Shown: positions 9,502 to 18,133, numbered from the stretch's first letter. The stretch is 64,000 bases of DNA from Paenibacillus_T sp033239625 (GCF_033239625.1 NZ_BTCK01000002.1:124001-188000); one strand, 5' to 3'. Notes: generated by a model not told the origin, from the sequence alone. Numbers and translations are program-made.

Positions 9502-10371
9502 TTACTTCCCTTGGATACGATAAGCCCGCGGGGTTAGTCCTGTAATTTTCTTGAACGCATCATAGAAGTGCCGCATCCCTTGGAAGCCGCAAGCCAGAGC
9601 AATCGTCTCGACATTATCATCGGTCGTTAAGAGCAGCTCTTTGGCAATGATGATCCGTTTGGCATTTACGTATTCGATGACGTTCATGCCCGTTATTTGC
9701 TTAAACACTCTGGAGAAGTGACCGGGACTGATCTTGGCCTTCTCGGATAGCTCGGCGAGCCCGCCGCAGCGTACAGGATCATGATCGATGTCACGAAGGG
9801 CGTTGTGAATCCACTGGGGGACAAATCCCGATACGGCCGCAGAAGATTCCTTTATAAAAGGATGACGGCTCAAGTCCAGCAGGAGCCGCTGCAACTGCAG
9901 CTGCAGCGCATGGCGGTACCCATATTCTTGCGCTTTCAGTTCGCCTGCCATCGTATGAATGACAGCTTCGATCGTCTGCCGCAGGGGATCGGAGAGTTCA
10001 ATCTTATACTGCTTCTTTCTTCGCGCTATATTGAAGCATCGAAGCGGATCATAGCCGTCGTCCAGCGAGTCGTTCTGGATAAGCGAAGGGGCGAAGAAAA
10101 TAGCGGTCGAGACAATCGGATCATGCTCGGACGGATAGGCGCGATGCAGCGTGTTGCCTGGAATGATGAACAGATCGTCTTTGCCTTTCTCATACAAGGA
10201 GCCGTTGATGAAGAACATCCCGCTGCCCTCGTGTACGTAGACGATCTCATACATGTCGTGAAGATGGTCCGGCAGCTCTTTATCCGAATATCGAACGCCC
10301 TTGTAGACGAGCTCGAATGGGAAGTTCGGGTCTAAGTAAAAAGGTTTGCGAAAGGGCTGCACAACGTCCAA
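9502..10371 (-). CDS. AraC family transcriptional regulator with cupin sensor
   Basis: 289 residues. The N-terminal half is a cupin-like sensor (LPDHLHDMYEIVYVHEGSGMFFINGSLY...LFIIPGNTLHRAYP). The C-terminal ~100 residues hold the two helix-turn-helix motifs of AraC/XylS proteins (LAELSEKAKISPGHFSRVFKQITGMNVIEYVNAKRI and VETIALACGFQGMRHFYDAFKKITGLTPRAYR). It is divergent from uxaB with a 142-nt shared upstream region, so it probably controls uxaBA in response to a sugar or uronate; that link is inference. Local activators of this class usually bind close to the -35 of their target. Confidence 0.9.
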   Translation of the reverse strand: MDVVQPFRKPFYLDPNFPFELVYKGVRYSDKELPDHLHDMYEIVYVHEGSGMFFINGSLYEKGKDDLFIIPGNTLHRAYPSEHDPIVSTAIFFAPSLIQNDSLDDGYDPLRCFNIARRKKQYKIELSDPLRQTIEAVIHTMAGELKAQEYGYRHALQLQLQRLLLDLSRHPFIKESSAAVSGFVPQWIHNALRDIDHDPVRCGGLAELSEKAKISPGHFSRVFKQITGMNVIEYVNAKRIIIAKELLLTTDDNVETIALACGFQGMRHFYDAFKKITGLTPRAYRIQGK

Positions 10372-10468
10372 CTCCTAACGGTATGAATATAGGTTCATTA
10401 TATCAGAATAGGATACAAAATAATAGAAAACCGACATTTTCATTTCCTATTCCATGCATGAGAATGAT

Positions 10469-10486
10469 AGTAAGAAGGCGCTTACT
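10469..10486 (+). promoter_or_regulatory. possible operator upstream of uxaB
   Basis: Inverted repeat AGTAAG-6-CTTACT with a central GGCG, 28 nt upstream of the uxaB GTG. It resembles half-sites of LacI-family uronate regulators (GTAAG..CTTAC). No partner regulator of that type is in the window. Confidence 0.35.
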
Positions 10487-10513
10487 TTACATTTGGTACA
10501 GGGGGATGAAAGG

Positions 10514-12022
10514 GTGGAAACGAAAGAGACGAAGCTTCAGCAGCTGCGTGCAGATCGGTTGTCAGAAGAGCAGAAGCGGCAGTATGAGGACGTCATTGCA
10601 AGCCCGATTACGGTATTGCAGATTGGCGAAGGCAACTTCTTAAGAGGTTTCGCCGACTGGATGCTGCAGGTTAGCAGAGAGCGGGGGTTGTTCCAAGGCA
10701 GCGTTGCGGTTACCCAGCCGCGACCTTCCGGCAAACATAACATTGATCAGCTAGCTGCGCAGGATGGACTGTATACGTTAGTCGTTCGAGGGTTGGAAGA
10801 CGGACAGCCGGTCGAACGTCAACATATCGTATCGGTATTCTCCAAAGTATTCGATCCTTATGAGAACTGGCAGGAATTCACGGCGCTAGCGGGCTGCGAG
10901 ACATTGCGATTCGTCATCTCGAATACGACCGAAGCAGGGATTGCCTACAAGAAGGAGCCTTTAACGTACGGTCCGATCGCTTCTTATCCAGGCAAAATGG
11001 CTTACTTGTTATACGAACGGTATATCAAGTTTCAAGGCGCACTGGATAAAGGCATCATCTTCCTGCCATGCGAGCTGTTAGAGCGGAATGGCGACGCGCT
11101 GCGGGACAATATTGTGAGATACAGCCTCGATTGGGGCTACCCGGACGATTTTAGAAGATGGATAGCTTCGAGCTGCCGCTTCTTGAACTCGCTTGTCGAT
11201 CGCATTGTGACCGGATACCCCGCTGAGGACCAGGCGGCGGAATGGTTCGAACAATGGTCGTATTCGGACCGGATGCTGACGACAGCGGAGCCTTATCATC
11301 TGTGGGCGATCGAAGGGGAAGAAGAGCTGGATGATCTGCTGCCGCTTAAGAAAGCGGGTCTGAACGTACACTGGACGAATGATCTGCGGCCTTATCAGCA
11401 GCGCAAGGTGCGCATCCTTAACGCCTCCCATACGTGGATGGCTCCACTCGGGATTTTGCACGGAGTCGGACATGTTCGAGAGCTGATCGAGCACCCGATA
11501 CTTGGTCAACGCGTAAGAGCGATGGTGCGTGAAGAGATTATTCCGGCCATCCCTTATTCACCGGATGAAATGAGCGTGTATGCAGATACGGTGTTCGAGC
11601 GTTTCGCTAACCCGTTTATCCGCCATCGGCTAGAAGATATTGCAATGAACAGCTTGTCCAAGTTCAAAGTGCGTTTGCTGCCGACCTTAAACCATTATGC
11701 CGAGCTCGGCATGACGATTCCATTTGGGCTCGCGACTGGCTTGGCGGGATTGCTGCGATACTATCGGATTTCGCAGGCGAATGGTCAATACGAAGGGCGA
11801 AACTTGCAAGGTGAGCGGTATGTGGTCCGAGATAATGTCGAGCTGCTGCAACAGATCGCTGCAATATGGGCGAATGCCGAGCAGCAGGATCAAGATTTGA
11901 ATACGACGGTGAAGCAGCTGCTCGCCCTGGAAGCCTTGTGGGAGCAAGATCTATCGAATTGGCCGGGCTTGGCTGATGCCATCTGTCAATGGTGGACGAA
12001 GACGGAAGGAGGAGAAGTCTGA
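10514..12022 (+). CDS. uxaB: tagaturonate reductase (altronate oxidoreductase)
   Basis: 502 residues. I chose GTG 10514 because AGGGGG lies about 9 nt upstream; the in-frame ATG at 10454 has no ribosome binding site and lies in promoter-like sequence. Mannitol dehydrogenase superfamily: N-terminal NAD-binding region (ITVLQIGEGNFLRGFADWMLQ), then RFVISNTTEAGI, and C-terminal helical domain with RKVRILNASHTWMAPLG, whose conserved Asn and His near the substrate are typical of the family. It interconverts tagaturonate and altronate in the isomerase pathway of D-galacturonate breakdown (EC 1.1.1.58 in the family). The stop overlaps the uxaA start (ATGA), so the pair is one translationally coupled operon. 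Confidence 0.92.
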   Translation: METKETKLQQLRADRLSEEQKRQYEDVIASPITVLQIGEGNFLRGFADWMLQVSRERGLFQGSVAVTQPRPSGKHNIDQLAAQDGLYTLVVRGLEDGQPVERQHIVSVFSKVFDPYENWQEFTALAGCETLRFVISNTTEAGIAYKKEPLTYGPIASYPGKMAYLLYERYIKFQGALDKGIIFLPCELLERNGDALRDNIVRYSLDWGYPDDFRRWIASSCRFLNSLVDRIVTGYPAEDQAAEWFEQWSYSDRMLTTAEPYHLWAIEGEEELDDLLPLKKAGLNVHWTNDLRPYQQRKVRILNASHTWMAPLGILHGVGHVRELIEHPILGQRVRAMVREEIIPAIPYSPDEMSVYADTVFERFANPFIRHRLEDIAMNSLSKFKVRLLPTLNHYAELGMTIPFGLATGLAGLLRYYRISQANGQYEGRNLQGERYVVRDNVELLQQIAAIWANAEQQDQDLNTTVKQLLALEALWEQDLSNWPGLADAICQWWTKTEGGEV

Positions 12023-13527
12023 TGAAGCAGTGGGTACGGTTGGCGCCTAACGATCAAGTCATTATCGCACTCGATTCGTTATCGAGAGGACAAGAGCTGC
12101 AACTGGAGAACGGAGAATTGCTCACGTTAACAGAGGATGTTGCCCGCGGGCATAAGATTGCGACGAGCAAAGTGTCCGCTGGCAGCGATGTCCTCAAATT
12201 CGGCTATTCGATCGGCAAGGCTCGCGAAGAGATTACGGCAGGTTCATGGGTGCATACGCATAATCTGAGAACGGGCTTGGACGGCATTGTCGAGTATCAA
12301 TACGAACCGCTGGAAGATTTAAACACTTCTACCCCTCCATCTTCGGTGGATGCGGGACGTACGTTTATGGGCTATGAGCGGCCTAACGGCGAGGTTGGCA
12401 TTCGCAATGAGATTTGGATCATCAATACGGTAGGCTGCATCAATAAGTCTTGCGAGCTGCTTGCACGCGAAGGCAACCGTCAATATGCAGGGCAGGTGGA
12501 CGGCATCTACCATTTCGCACATCCATTCGGATGCTCGCAGCTTGGAGATGATTTGGTTTATACGCAGAAGCTGCTGGCATCGCTTGTCCATCATCCGAAT
12601 GCCGCCGGCGTATTAGTGGTAGGACTCGGCTGCGAGAATAACCAGATTGAATCGTTCAAATCGGTCATTGGAGACTATGATCCGCAGCGGATTAAATTTA
12701 TGAAATCGCAAGAGACCGAAGACGAACAAGAGGAAGGGCTGGCGTTAATCGGCGAGCTAGTGGCGTACGCGCAGACCTTCACTGCCAAGCCGATCCCTGT
12801 GTCGAAGCTGAAGATCGGGTTAAAGTGCGGCGGTTCTGACGGCTTCTCGGGCATTACGGCGAATCCGCTAGTCGGCAGACTATCGGATCGGTTAATTGCT
12901 GCTGGGGGAACGTCCATCCTGACAGAAGTGCCCGAGATGTTCGGCGCGGAGACCATTCTGATGAATCGAGCATCCGACGAAGAGGTGTATGGTCAAATCG
13001 TCTCGCTCATCAACGATTTCAAGCAGTATTACGTTCGGCATAATCAGGTGATCTACGAGAACCCTTCGCCAGGCAACAAGTCGGGCGGCATCAGCACGCT
13101 TGAGGAGAAGTCGCTTGGATGTACGCAGAAGGGCGGCCATGCGGTCGTTACCGATGTGCTCCCTTACGGGGCAAGGGCAAAGAAGCATGGATTGAATTTG
13201 CTCGAGGCGCCAGGCAACGACTTGGTTTCGGTTACGGCACTAACGGCTGCTGGAGCGCATATCGTGTTCTTCACGACGGGAAGAGGAACGCCGTTCGGCG
13301 GGCCCGTTCCGACGGTTAAGATCGCAACGAATTCCGAACTCGCGCAGCGCAAACGGAACTGGATCGATTTCAATGCCGGCAAGCTGTTGGAAGGAACATC
13401 CATGGATGAGCTGGCTGACGAGCTGTGGGAGCATACGATTGCCATCGCATCTGGGGAGAAAGTGACTCATAACGAGAAGAATGGCTACAAAGAAATCGCA
13501 ATCTTCAAGGATGGCGTCATCTTGTAA
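12022..13527 (+). CDS. uxaA: altronate dehydratase
   Basis: 501 residues from ATG 12022, which overlaps the uxaB stop and has GGAGGAG upstream. N-terminal SAF domain (about residues 10-85, ending SWVHTHNLRTGL), then the large UxaA domain with GYERPNGEVGIRNE, NTVGCINKS, HPFGCSQLGDD, GLGCENNQ, KCGGSDGFSGITANP and LGCTQKGGH, the Cys-rich motifs expected around the iron site of this family. It dehydrates D-altronate to 2-keto-3-deoxygluconate (EC 4.2.1.7). Full family length, no defects seen. The KDG kinase/aldolase and the uronate isomerase UxaC are not in this window. Confidence 0.94.
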   Translation: MKQWVRLAPNDQVIIALDSLSRGQELQLENGELLTLTEDVARGHKIATSKVSAGSDVLKFGYSIGKAREEITAGSWVHTHNLRTGLDGIVEYQYEPLEDLNTSTPPSSVDAGRTFMGYERPNGEVGIRNEIWIINTVGCINKSCELLAREGNRQYAGQVDGIYHFAHPFGCSQLGDDLVYTQKLLASLVHHPNAAGVLVVGLGCENNQIESFKSVIGDYDPQRIKFMKSQETEDEQEEGLALIGELVAYAQTFTAKPIPVSKLKIGLKCGGSDGFSGITANPLVGRLSDRLIAAGGTSILTEVPEMFGAETILMNRASDEEVYGQIVSLINDFKQYYVRHNQVIYENPSPGNKSGGISTLEEKSLGCTQKGGHAVVTDVLPYGARAKKHGLNLLEAPGNDLVSVTALTAAGAHIVFFTTGRGTPFGGPVPTVKIATNSELAQRKRNWIDFNAGKLLEGTSMDELADELWEHTIAIASGEKVTHNEKNGYKEIAIFKDGVIL

Positions 13528-13549
13528 GCATACAACAGATGACTTGTAT

Positions 13550-13588
13550 TAACCCTAACTCTGCCGGTTTAAGAGTTAGGGTTATTTC
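13550..13588 (+). terminator. terminator of uxaBA
   Basis: Twelve-bp perfect stem TAACCCTAACTC / GAGTTAGGGTTA with an 11-nt loop, then TTTC; 22 nt after the uxaA stop. Confidence 0.8.
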
Positions 13589-13661
13589 GCTATCTGATGA
13601 TGTTGGGACAGGAGACGGGTCTTCTTACAGTTGGCCTGCGAAAATATCTGCTTGGATTTAA

Positions 13662-13716
13662 TTGTAAATCCTACATCTTTTATGTATACTGATACCTAGA
13701 TATCCGATACATAGAT
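13662..13716 (+). promoter_or_regulatory. sigma-A promoter and probable PadR operator
   Basis: TTGTAA (13662-13667), 17-nt spacer, TATACT (13685-13690). Immediately downstream are two direct repeats, GATACCTAGAT (13691-13701) and GATACATAGAT (13706-13716), 15 nt apart. Their position just after the -10 box suits repression, probably autoregulation by the PadR protein encoded next. Confidence 0.65.
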
Positions 13717-13745
13717 AAACGATGGCAAGGAGGGGTCCTAACAAC

Positions 13746-14078
13746 ATGAAAATCAACAAAGAACTGATGAAGGGCAGTACGGTTATCCTGATTCTGAAGC
13801 TTCTGGACAGCAAAGCCTTGTACGGTTACGAGATGACGAAGCTGATCGAGCAGAAGTCGGAAGGGCTGTTCACCTTCAAGGAAGGGACGCTGTACCCGAT
13901 ACTTCATACGCTTGAAGTGGAGCAGCTTGTCGAGTCCTATTGGGATGAAGAAGGCGGGCGCAAACGCAAATATTACCGGATTACGGACCAAGGGCGCCGA
14001 GAGCTTGGCCTCAAGCAGCAGGAATGGTCGCTGTTCAGCTCCACTGTGTCTAGAATCGTCGGGGAGGGTAGCGTATGA
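13746..14078 (+). CDS. PadR family transcriptional repressor
   Basis: 110 residues from ATG 13746, preceded by AGGAGGGG; an in-frame ATG at 13722 lies upstream of that site. Winged-helix signature of the family: KGSTVILILKLLDSKALYGYEMTKLIEQ, then FKEGTLYPILHTLEVEQLVESYW and GGRKRKYYRITDQGRREL. The stop overlaps the ATG of the next gene (ATGA). PadR genes in Bacillales are frequently coupled to a membrane protein with an N-terminal HAAS-like segment, as here, and repress their own operon; the ligand is unknown. Confidence 0.93.
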   Translation: MKINKELMKGSTVILILKLLDSKALYGYEMTKLIEQKSEGLFTFKEGTLYPILHTLEVEQLVESYWDEEGGRKRKYYRITDQGRRELGLKQQEWSLFSSTVSRIVGEGSV

Positions 14079-15427
14079 ACCTGTCCCATGATGTAAACAC
14101 ACATCCTCTCGTTCAGGAATTCCTTGATCGCATCTGTAATAACGTCCGGGCATCGGCGGTGCATGATGACATTCGGTTGGAGATGCTGAATCATCTCGAG
14201 GAGCGCATCATCGAGGGAATGGACGCAGGGAAGACGGAGGAAGAAGCGATTGCTGCCGCGGTGGAACAGATGGGCGATCCGAACGTGTTAGGGAAGCAGC
14301 TTAATGCAGCGCATCGGCCGAAGCTGGCATGGGATGTTGTCGCTCTATTAGTCGGTATGATGATCATTGGCGGCATCACCTTGCTCTCCTTGTACAGTGC
14401 CATGGATGAAGGCAGAATACAGATTATCCGCAAAATAACGTTCGCAGCAGTCGGCATTGCCGCTATGGGTGTGTTGTATTTCGTTGATTATCGAAGGCTG
14501 CTGAAGTATTCGGGCCTTCTTTATGTTGGAGCCTTGCTCCTAATGGCCATTACCTTTCGGTATGGCATGGCTATAAACGGAGTGAAATATCTCTCCTTTG
14601 CAAGCTTTACTTGGAATGTCTATACAACGGCACCTTATCTATTGATCGTGGCCGCTGCAGGTTTACTATATCAGGAGAAGGCCCGCGCGCCTGTAGGGAA
14701 TGAAATACAGCAGTTGCGTCAGTTCTGGAAGGATACCCTGATCTATATCATCGTGCCGTCGGGGTTCTTTATCGCGGCGCCTGCGATGGGTTCTCTATTT
14801 ATTTATCTGATCAGTATTTCGGTTCTCTTGCTTATTAGAGGGAAATGGAAGTTGATCCTAGCAGGGGCCGGTACGATGGGCGGTTTGCTGCTAACTGCAC
14901 TGCCAATATGGAAGGGAGATAAGCTGTTATTTACACTGGAGCGGCACATGGCATTCATCCACCCTACAGATCGAAATTCATACATGTTGAACCGTTCCAT
15001 TGAAGCAATCCATGCCGGAGGCTGGTGGGGGCAGGGCTTCGGTGTACCAAGCGAACGATTGATTGGCATTAATAGCGAGATGACCTTCTCGTATTTGGTC
15101 TACAGCTTAGGCTGGGTGTTCGGTATAGCTTTGGCACTGCTCGCTTTATTGTTAATCATTCGGATAGCGAGAATGGGCATGCAAGTGAGAGACGGATATG
15201 CTAGAACTATCATTATCGGTCTAACCTCCGTATTCGCCGTACAATATGTGTGGACGTTATTAATGTGCATCGGATTGTTGCCGATTTTGGGGATTCAGCT
15301 GCCGATCGTTAATTGGTCGAGCTGGACGATATTCGAGCTGGGGGCGCTTGGACTGATGTTAGGTGCCTATCGGCGGAAAGATATGCTTGGATATGCTGTG
15401 TTGCTTCCAACGCAACGATCGATCTGA
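14075..15427 (+). CDS. FtsW/RodA/SpoVE-like membrane protein with N-terminal HAAS-like cytoplasmic domain
   Basis: 450 residues; GGGGAGGG ribosome binding site. Residues 1-85 form a soluble helical segment (HPLVQEFLDRICNNV..LEMLNHLEERIIEGMDAGKTEEEAIAAAVEQMGDP) of the permease-prefix/HAAS type. From about residue 90 a polytopic segment follows with MAINGVKYLSFASFTWN, LERHMAFIHPTDRNSYMLNRSIEAIHAGGWWGQGFG and SEMTFSYLVYSLGW, the loop patterns of SEDS peptidoglycan polymerases. A SEDS protein normally works with a class B penicillin-binding protein; none is here. The pairing with PadR suggests an inducible envelope-stress role (inference). Confidence 0.85.
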   Translation: MNLSHDVNTHPLVQEFLDRICNNVRASAVHDDIRLEMLNHLEERIIEGMDAGKTEEEAIAAAVEQMGDPNVLGKQLNAAHRPKLAWDVVALLVGMMIIGGITLLSLYSAMDEGRIQIIRKITFAAVGIAAMGVLYFVDYRRLLKYSGLLYVGALLLMAITFRYGMAINGVKYLSFASFTWNVYTTAPYLLIVAAAGLLYQEKARAPVGNEIQQLRQFWKDTLIYIIVPSGFFIAAPAMGSLFIYLISISVLLLIRGKWKLILAGAGTMGGLLLTALPIWKGDKLLFTLERHMAFIHPTDRNSYMLNRSIEAIHAGGWWGQGFGVPSERLIGINSEMTFSYLVYSLGWVFGIALALLALLLIIRIARMGMQVRDGYARTIIIGLTSVFAVQYVWTLLMCIGLLPILGIQLPIVNWSSWTIFELGALGLMLGAYRRKDMLGYAVLLPTQRSI

Positions 15428-15444
15428 GTAAGCGATGATCGTTT

Positions 15445-15632
15445 GGCTAACGAACTACAGAGACACTATTTGGTTGAAAATGCACCTATGTTATCTCTAA
15501 CGAACTCAGGTAACGCTATTGAGCTGGAAATCTCGATTTTGACACATCCAAGTATTGAATAGCGTTCGCTCAGTTCGTTATACGACAGTCTGCTCTCAGT
15601 TGATCGAATAGCGACTCTAGCGTTCGTTAGCG
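15445..15632 (+). repeat. nested inverted intergenic repeat, copy A
   Basis: Block 1 CTAACGAACTACAGAGACAC (15447 on) then TATTTGG; core GAAAATGCACC (15476-15486); block 2 TAACGAACTCAG..CGCTATT (15497-15523); block 3 AATAGCG..CTCAGTTCGTTA (15558-15580); block 4 GAATAGCGACTC..GTTCGTTAGCG (15606-15632). Block 3 is the reverse complement of block 2, block 4 of block 1. It fills most of the space between the SEDS-like gene and the next promoter. Confidence 0.8.
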
Positions 15633-15789
15633 CAAAGTTGGCTTCTATACTTTTGTTTACAAGACTGCAGCTATGAAGAGTAGCTGTAGTTTTTTGTGTA
15701 TGTGGAAGAACGAGAAGGACATTATTTGACGCTCAGTATCCAAGTTAAATTTTAGTCAGTATTAATACTTATGTTAATTATGTAATATA

Positions 15790-15818
15790 TTGTTTAATTC
15801 ATATTTCGTTGGTATACT
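15790..15818 (+). promoter_or_regulatory. sigma-A-type promoter of the BtrH-like gene
   Basis: TTGTTT (15790-15795), 17-nt spacer, TATACT (15813-15818), in an AT-rich stretch 42 nt before the start codon. Confidence 0.6.
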
Positions 15819-15860
15819 GATAGCGTTTGGATATTCGTTGGTTATAAAGGGGCAAAGATC

Positions 15861-17435
15861 ATGCAGATCAATCTAAATGGTAAGCCGTGTTTCCCTTCAA
15901 TTCCTCGAAATAGTTTTCAGACCTGCACGGACGACATCATTGCCACGATTGCTGAACATGTCGGAAGAGATCACCGATTAATGTTTGCACAAACTTGGAC
16001 TTTCGATTATGACGCCTCTGACAGCGAGAAGAAGATCGCGGATCGATTCATCTTGTCGGATGCTCAAGCGAAGTGTTTGTACCAGTTGCTCGGGATGCAG
16101 ATCGTCATGCATAACGGGCTTCAGCAGCATGAATTAATAGAATTGGTCGCAATCAACCTGGAACAGAACCTGCCGATTATCGCTAGGTTTGATTCCTATT
16201 ATAATCCGTGGGATCAATTGTTCGGCAAGGAGCATAATGATCATTCGTGTTTAATAACCGGAATGGATTTGCAGGCGCGGACTTTTACGATATGCGATCC
16301 TTATTTCGGCAAACAGAATGAATGGGTACCAATCGAAGTGATCAAGCAAGCAGCAGACGGGCGTTACGGTAGTGTGATATTGCTGCCGATTGCCGACAAT
16401 CCGGCTCCGCTGGAGCTTCTGTATACATCAGCCGAACGATTCCTACAAGAAAACGGGATGCTGCAGTTTGTTACGGACATGGAACGCGATTGGACGGACG
16501 ATCTCTCTTTTATTTGGAGCAAAGTCTCAGAGGGCTTAACCTTCTGGCATACGAATTTCTATCGCGTGATCAAAACCCATATCATTCTGAATCGACACAA
16601 GTTCAAACAGTTCGTCCAATACTATATCGATCATGAAGGACATCATTTGGTTCTCCAGAGTATGACGGATCAGCTGGATCTCATTATTACCCATTGGGAA
16701 GCCGCGCTGAATACGTTGACCAAAGCGGCCATCACTTCGATGATCAGTCCTCGATTGAAAGATCATTTCATTGCGAAAGTGAAAGATATCGTTCAATTGG
16801 AATACAACCTTGCGCATATGATCGTCTCCAAATCGCTTGATACTAGCAGTCAATCGCAAGAAAAAGAAACAGAAACAGCAGCGAAAGCGGGGGAACTAAC
16901 GGGTCATTGGCAGCACGTACAGCTCGATCTGTCCGAACATCTTAATAATCAGGGGTTTTCCTACGAGCTGTCCGCAGCTTGCGAGGCAGATATAACGGGG
17001 ACCGGAGAGTATGTGTATGTAAACAGCGGCCAGCTGGAGTCCAGCACCTTCAACATCTCCACGATCGATAGCGATCGAATGGACAACATCTCCTGCATGG
17101 GGCAGGTCATTCCGATCGAGCCGACACGCTGCAAGGGAGTTGCGATATTGGGCTGCTCCGAATGGGGCGATAGCAGTGCGTTTCTCACCGTTATTCATCA
17201 AGATGGGACGGAAAAGCGGTACCCTTTTATCCTATCTGACATCGTAACTCAGCCGAATTATAACGAATCGATCGAGATGAAGCTGAGCTTGGTCAATAAA
17301 AATAAAGGCTTGAACGTAAGCGATGCCTATCTGTTCCGAGTTACGGTGTCCTTCGAGGGGGATGAAGTTGTCGACTCCATTCAATTGCCTATCTGCACGA
17401 ACATGCATATCATTGCGATGAACATGTTGGTGTAG
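15861..17435 (+). CDS. orphan BtrH-N/C39-like protein with C-terminal jelly-roll-like domain
   Basis: 524 residues; AAAGGGG ribosome binding site. The N-terminal half (GKPCFPSIPRNSFQTCTDDIIATIAEHVG, PIIARFDSYYNPWDQLFGKEHNDHSCLITGMDLQARTFTICDPYF) resembles the BtrH N-terminal/peptidase-C39-like fold found beside peptide and aminoglycoside biosynthesis genes: conserved Cys near the start, H-S-C-L-I-T-G-x-D later. The middle is helical (about 180-330). The last ~150 residues (GTGEYVYVNSGQLESSTFNISTIDSD..., VAILGCSEWGDSSAFLTVIHQDGTEKRYPFILSDIV) resemble a beta-sandwich module seen at the C-terminus of some glycosidases. No biosynthetic genes adjoin it; it stands alone with its own promoter. Function unknown; the domain calls are by eye. 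Confidence 0.6.
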   Translation: MQINLNGKPCFPSIPRNSFQTCTDDIIATIAEHVGRDHRLMFAQTWTFDYDASDSEKKIADRFILSDAQAKCLYQLLGMQIVMHNGLQQHELIELVAINLEQNLPIIARFDSYYNPWDQLFGKEHNDHSCLITGMDLQARTFTICDPYFGKQNEWVPIEVIKQAADGRYGSVILLPIADNPAPLELLYTSAERFLQENGMLQFVTDMERDWTDDLSFIWSKVSEGLTFWHTNFYRVIKTHIILNRHKFKQFVQYYIDHEGHHLVLQSMTDQLDLIITHWEAALNTLTKAAITSMISPRLKDHFIAKVKDIVQLEYNLAHMIVSKSLDTSSQSQEKETETAAKAGELTGHWQHVQLDLSEHLNNQGFSYELSAACEADITGTGEYVYVNSGQLESSTFNISTIDSDRMDNISCMGQVIPIEPTRCKGVAILGCSEWGDSSAFLTVIHQDGTEKRYPFILSDIVTQPNYNESIEMKLSLVNKNKGLNVSDAYLFRVTVSFEGDEVVDSIQLPICTNMHIIAMNMLV

Positions 17436-17489
17436 ATTGATTAAAGTGAAATGTACGCATCCAGACGATACGGATCATGTAGATGATGC

Positions 17490-17675
17490 CAAGGAACCTC
17501 AGAGACGCTATTTGTTCGAAAATGCACCAACTGAAGCGCTAAAGAACTCAGTTGGCGCTATTGAGCGGCAAATCACATTTACGAGACGTTCCAGTGACGA
17601 ATAGCGTTGGCTCAGTTCGTTACACGACTGACTTACCTCTGGAGAACAAATAGCGTTACTACAGTTCATTAGCGA
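17490..17675 (+). repeat. nested inverted intergenic repeat, copy B
   Basis: Block 1 GGAACCTCAGAGACGCTATT; core GAAAATGCACC (17518-17528); block 2 AAAGAACTCAGTTGGCGCTA; block 3 AATAGCGTTGGCTCAGTTCG (17600 on); block 4 AATAGCGTTACTACAGTTCA (17649 on), ending TTAGCG. Same order and spacing as copy A. Confidence 0.8.
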
Positions 17676-17729
17676 GTACAGGTCAGGTTGAGTATTAGCA
17701 TACGAGTCGCGAAGAAGCCGTAGTGGATT

Positions 17730-17915
17730 GCTAAAGGACCAGAGAGTCGCTATTGTGTGTAAAATGAACCATCGGGGCGCTAATGGACTCAGACGACGCT
17801 ATTAGGCAGCGAATCGACGATTTGAGCCGACGCAGTGCCAAATAGCGACCGCTAAGTCCGTTGTGTGACGGATCGACTATCAAAGAACCAATAGCGTCAC
17901 TATAGTCCGTTAGCG
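17730..17915 (+). repeat. nested inverted intergenic repeat, copy C
   Basis: Block 1 AAAGGACCAGAGAGTCGCTA; core TAAAATGAACC (17760-17770); block 2 TAATGGACTCAGACGACGCT; block 3 AATAGCGACCGCTAAGTCCG (17841 on); block 4 AATAGCGTCACTATAGTCCG (17890 on). Here GGACT replaces GAACT and the partner arm reads AGTCC, so pairing is kept. Confidence 0.8.
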
Positions 17916-17994
17916 AAAAAAGAGTTCAGCGTTGGACGAGTGCGGCGATTGAGCAGAAGGTAGCGCACGGATTACAGTAACTCCACATTATGAG

Positions 17995-18020
17995 CTCTCC
18001 CCATCGGGAGAGTTTTTTTT
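17995..18020 (+). terminator. Rho-independent terminator
   Basis: CTCTCCC / GGGAGAG stem with a 4-nt loop and eight T. It lies after the repeat copies and before the sugar ABC locus; any transcript from the BtrH-like gene through the repeats would stop here. Confidence 0.85.
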
Positions 18021-18127
18021 CTGCTGCCCTCTTCCATTCCCACCCTCTCCGCCATCTCCCCAGCAACAAGTCAAATTTGTCGCATAAGAGATCAAAATAC
18101 CGTCATCGGGCATACCCGCCCGTTCCC

Positions 18128-18133
18128 TATAAT
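18128..18133 (+). promoter_or_regulatory. -10 box of the polysaccharide-utilisation operon
   Basis: Perfect TATAAT in the context CCCTATAATG with no good -35 box. The same CCCTATAAT context precedes the binding-protein gene at 20066, and CCTATAAT precedes the one at 52835. This fits activator-dependent promoters of YesN-type regulators (inference). It overlaps an in-frame ATG at 18132, which argues for the later start at 18171. Confidence 0.5.

Noticed and set aside
9781..10335. Plus-strand open frame opposite the AraC regulator
   Set aside because: Shadow of a well supported gene; no ribosome binding site or family signal.
15445..17915. CRISPR-like array from the repeated blocks
   Set aside because: Spacing is irregular, repeats are diverged and alternate in orientation, and no cas genes are present; it is a palindromic repeat family instead.
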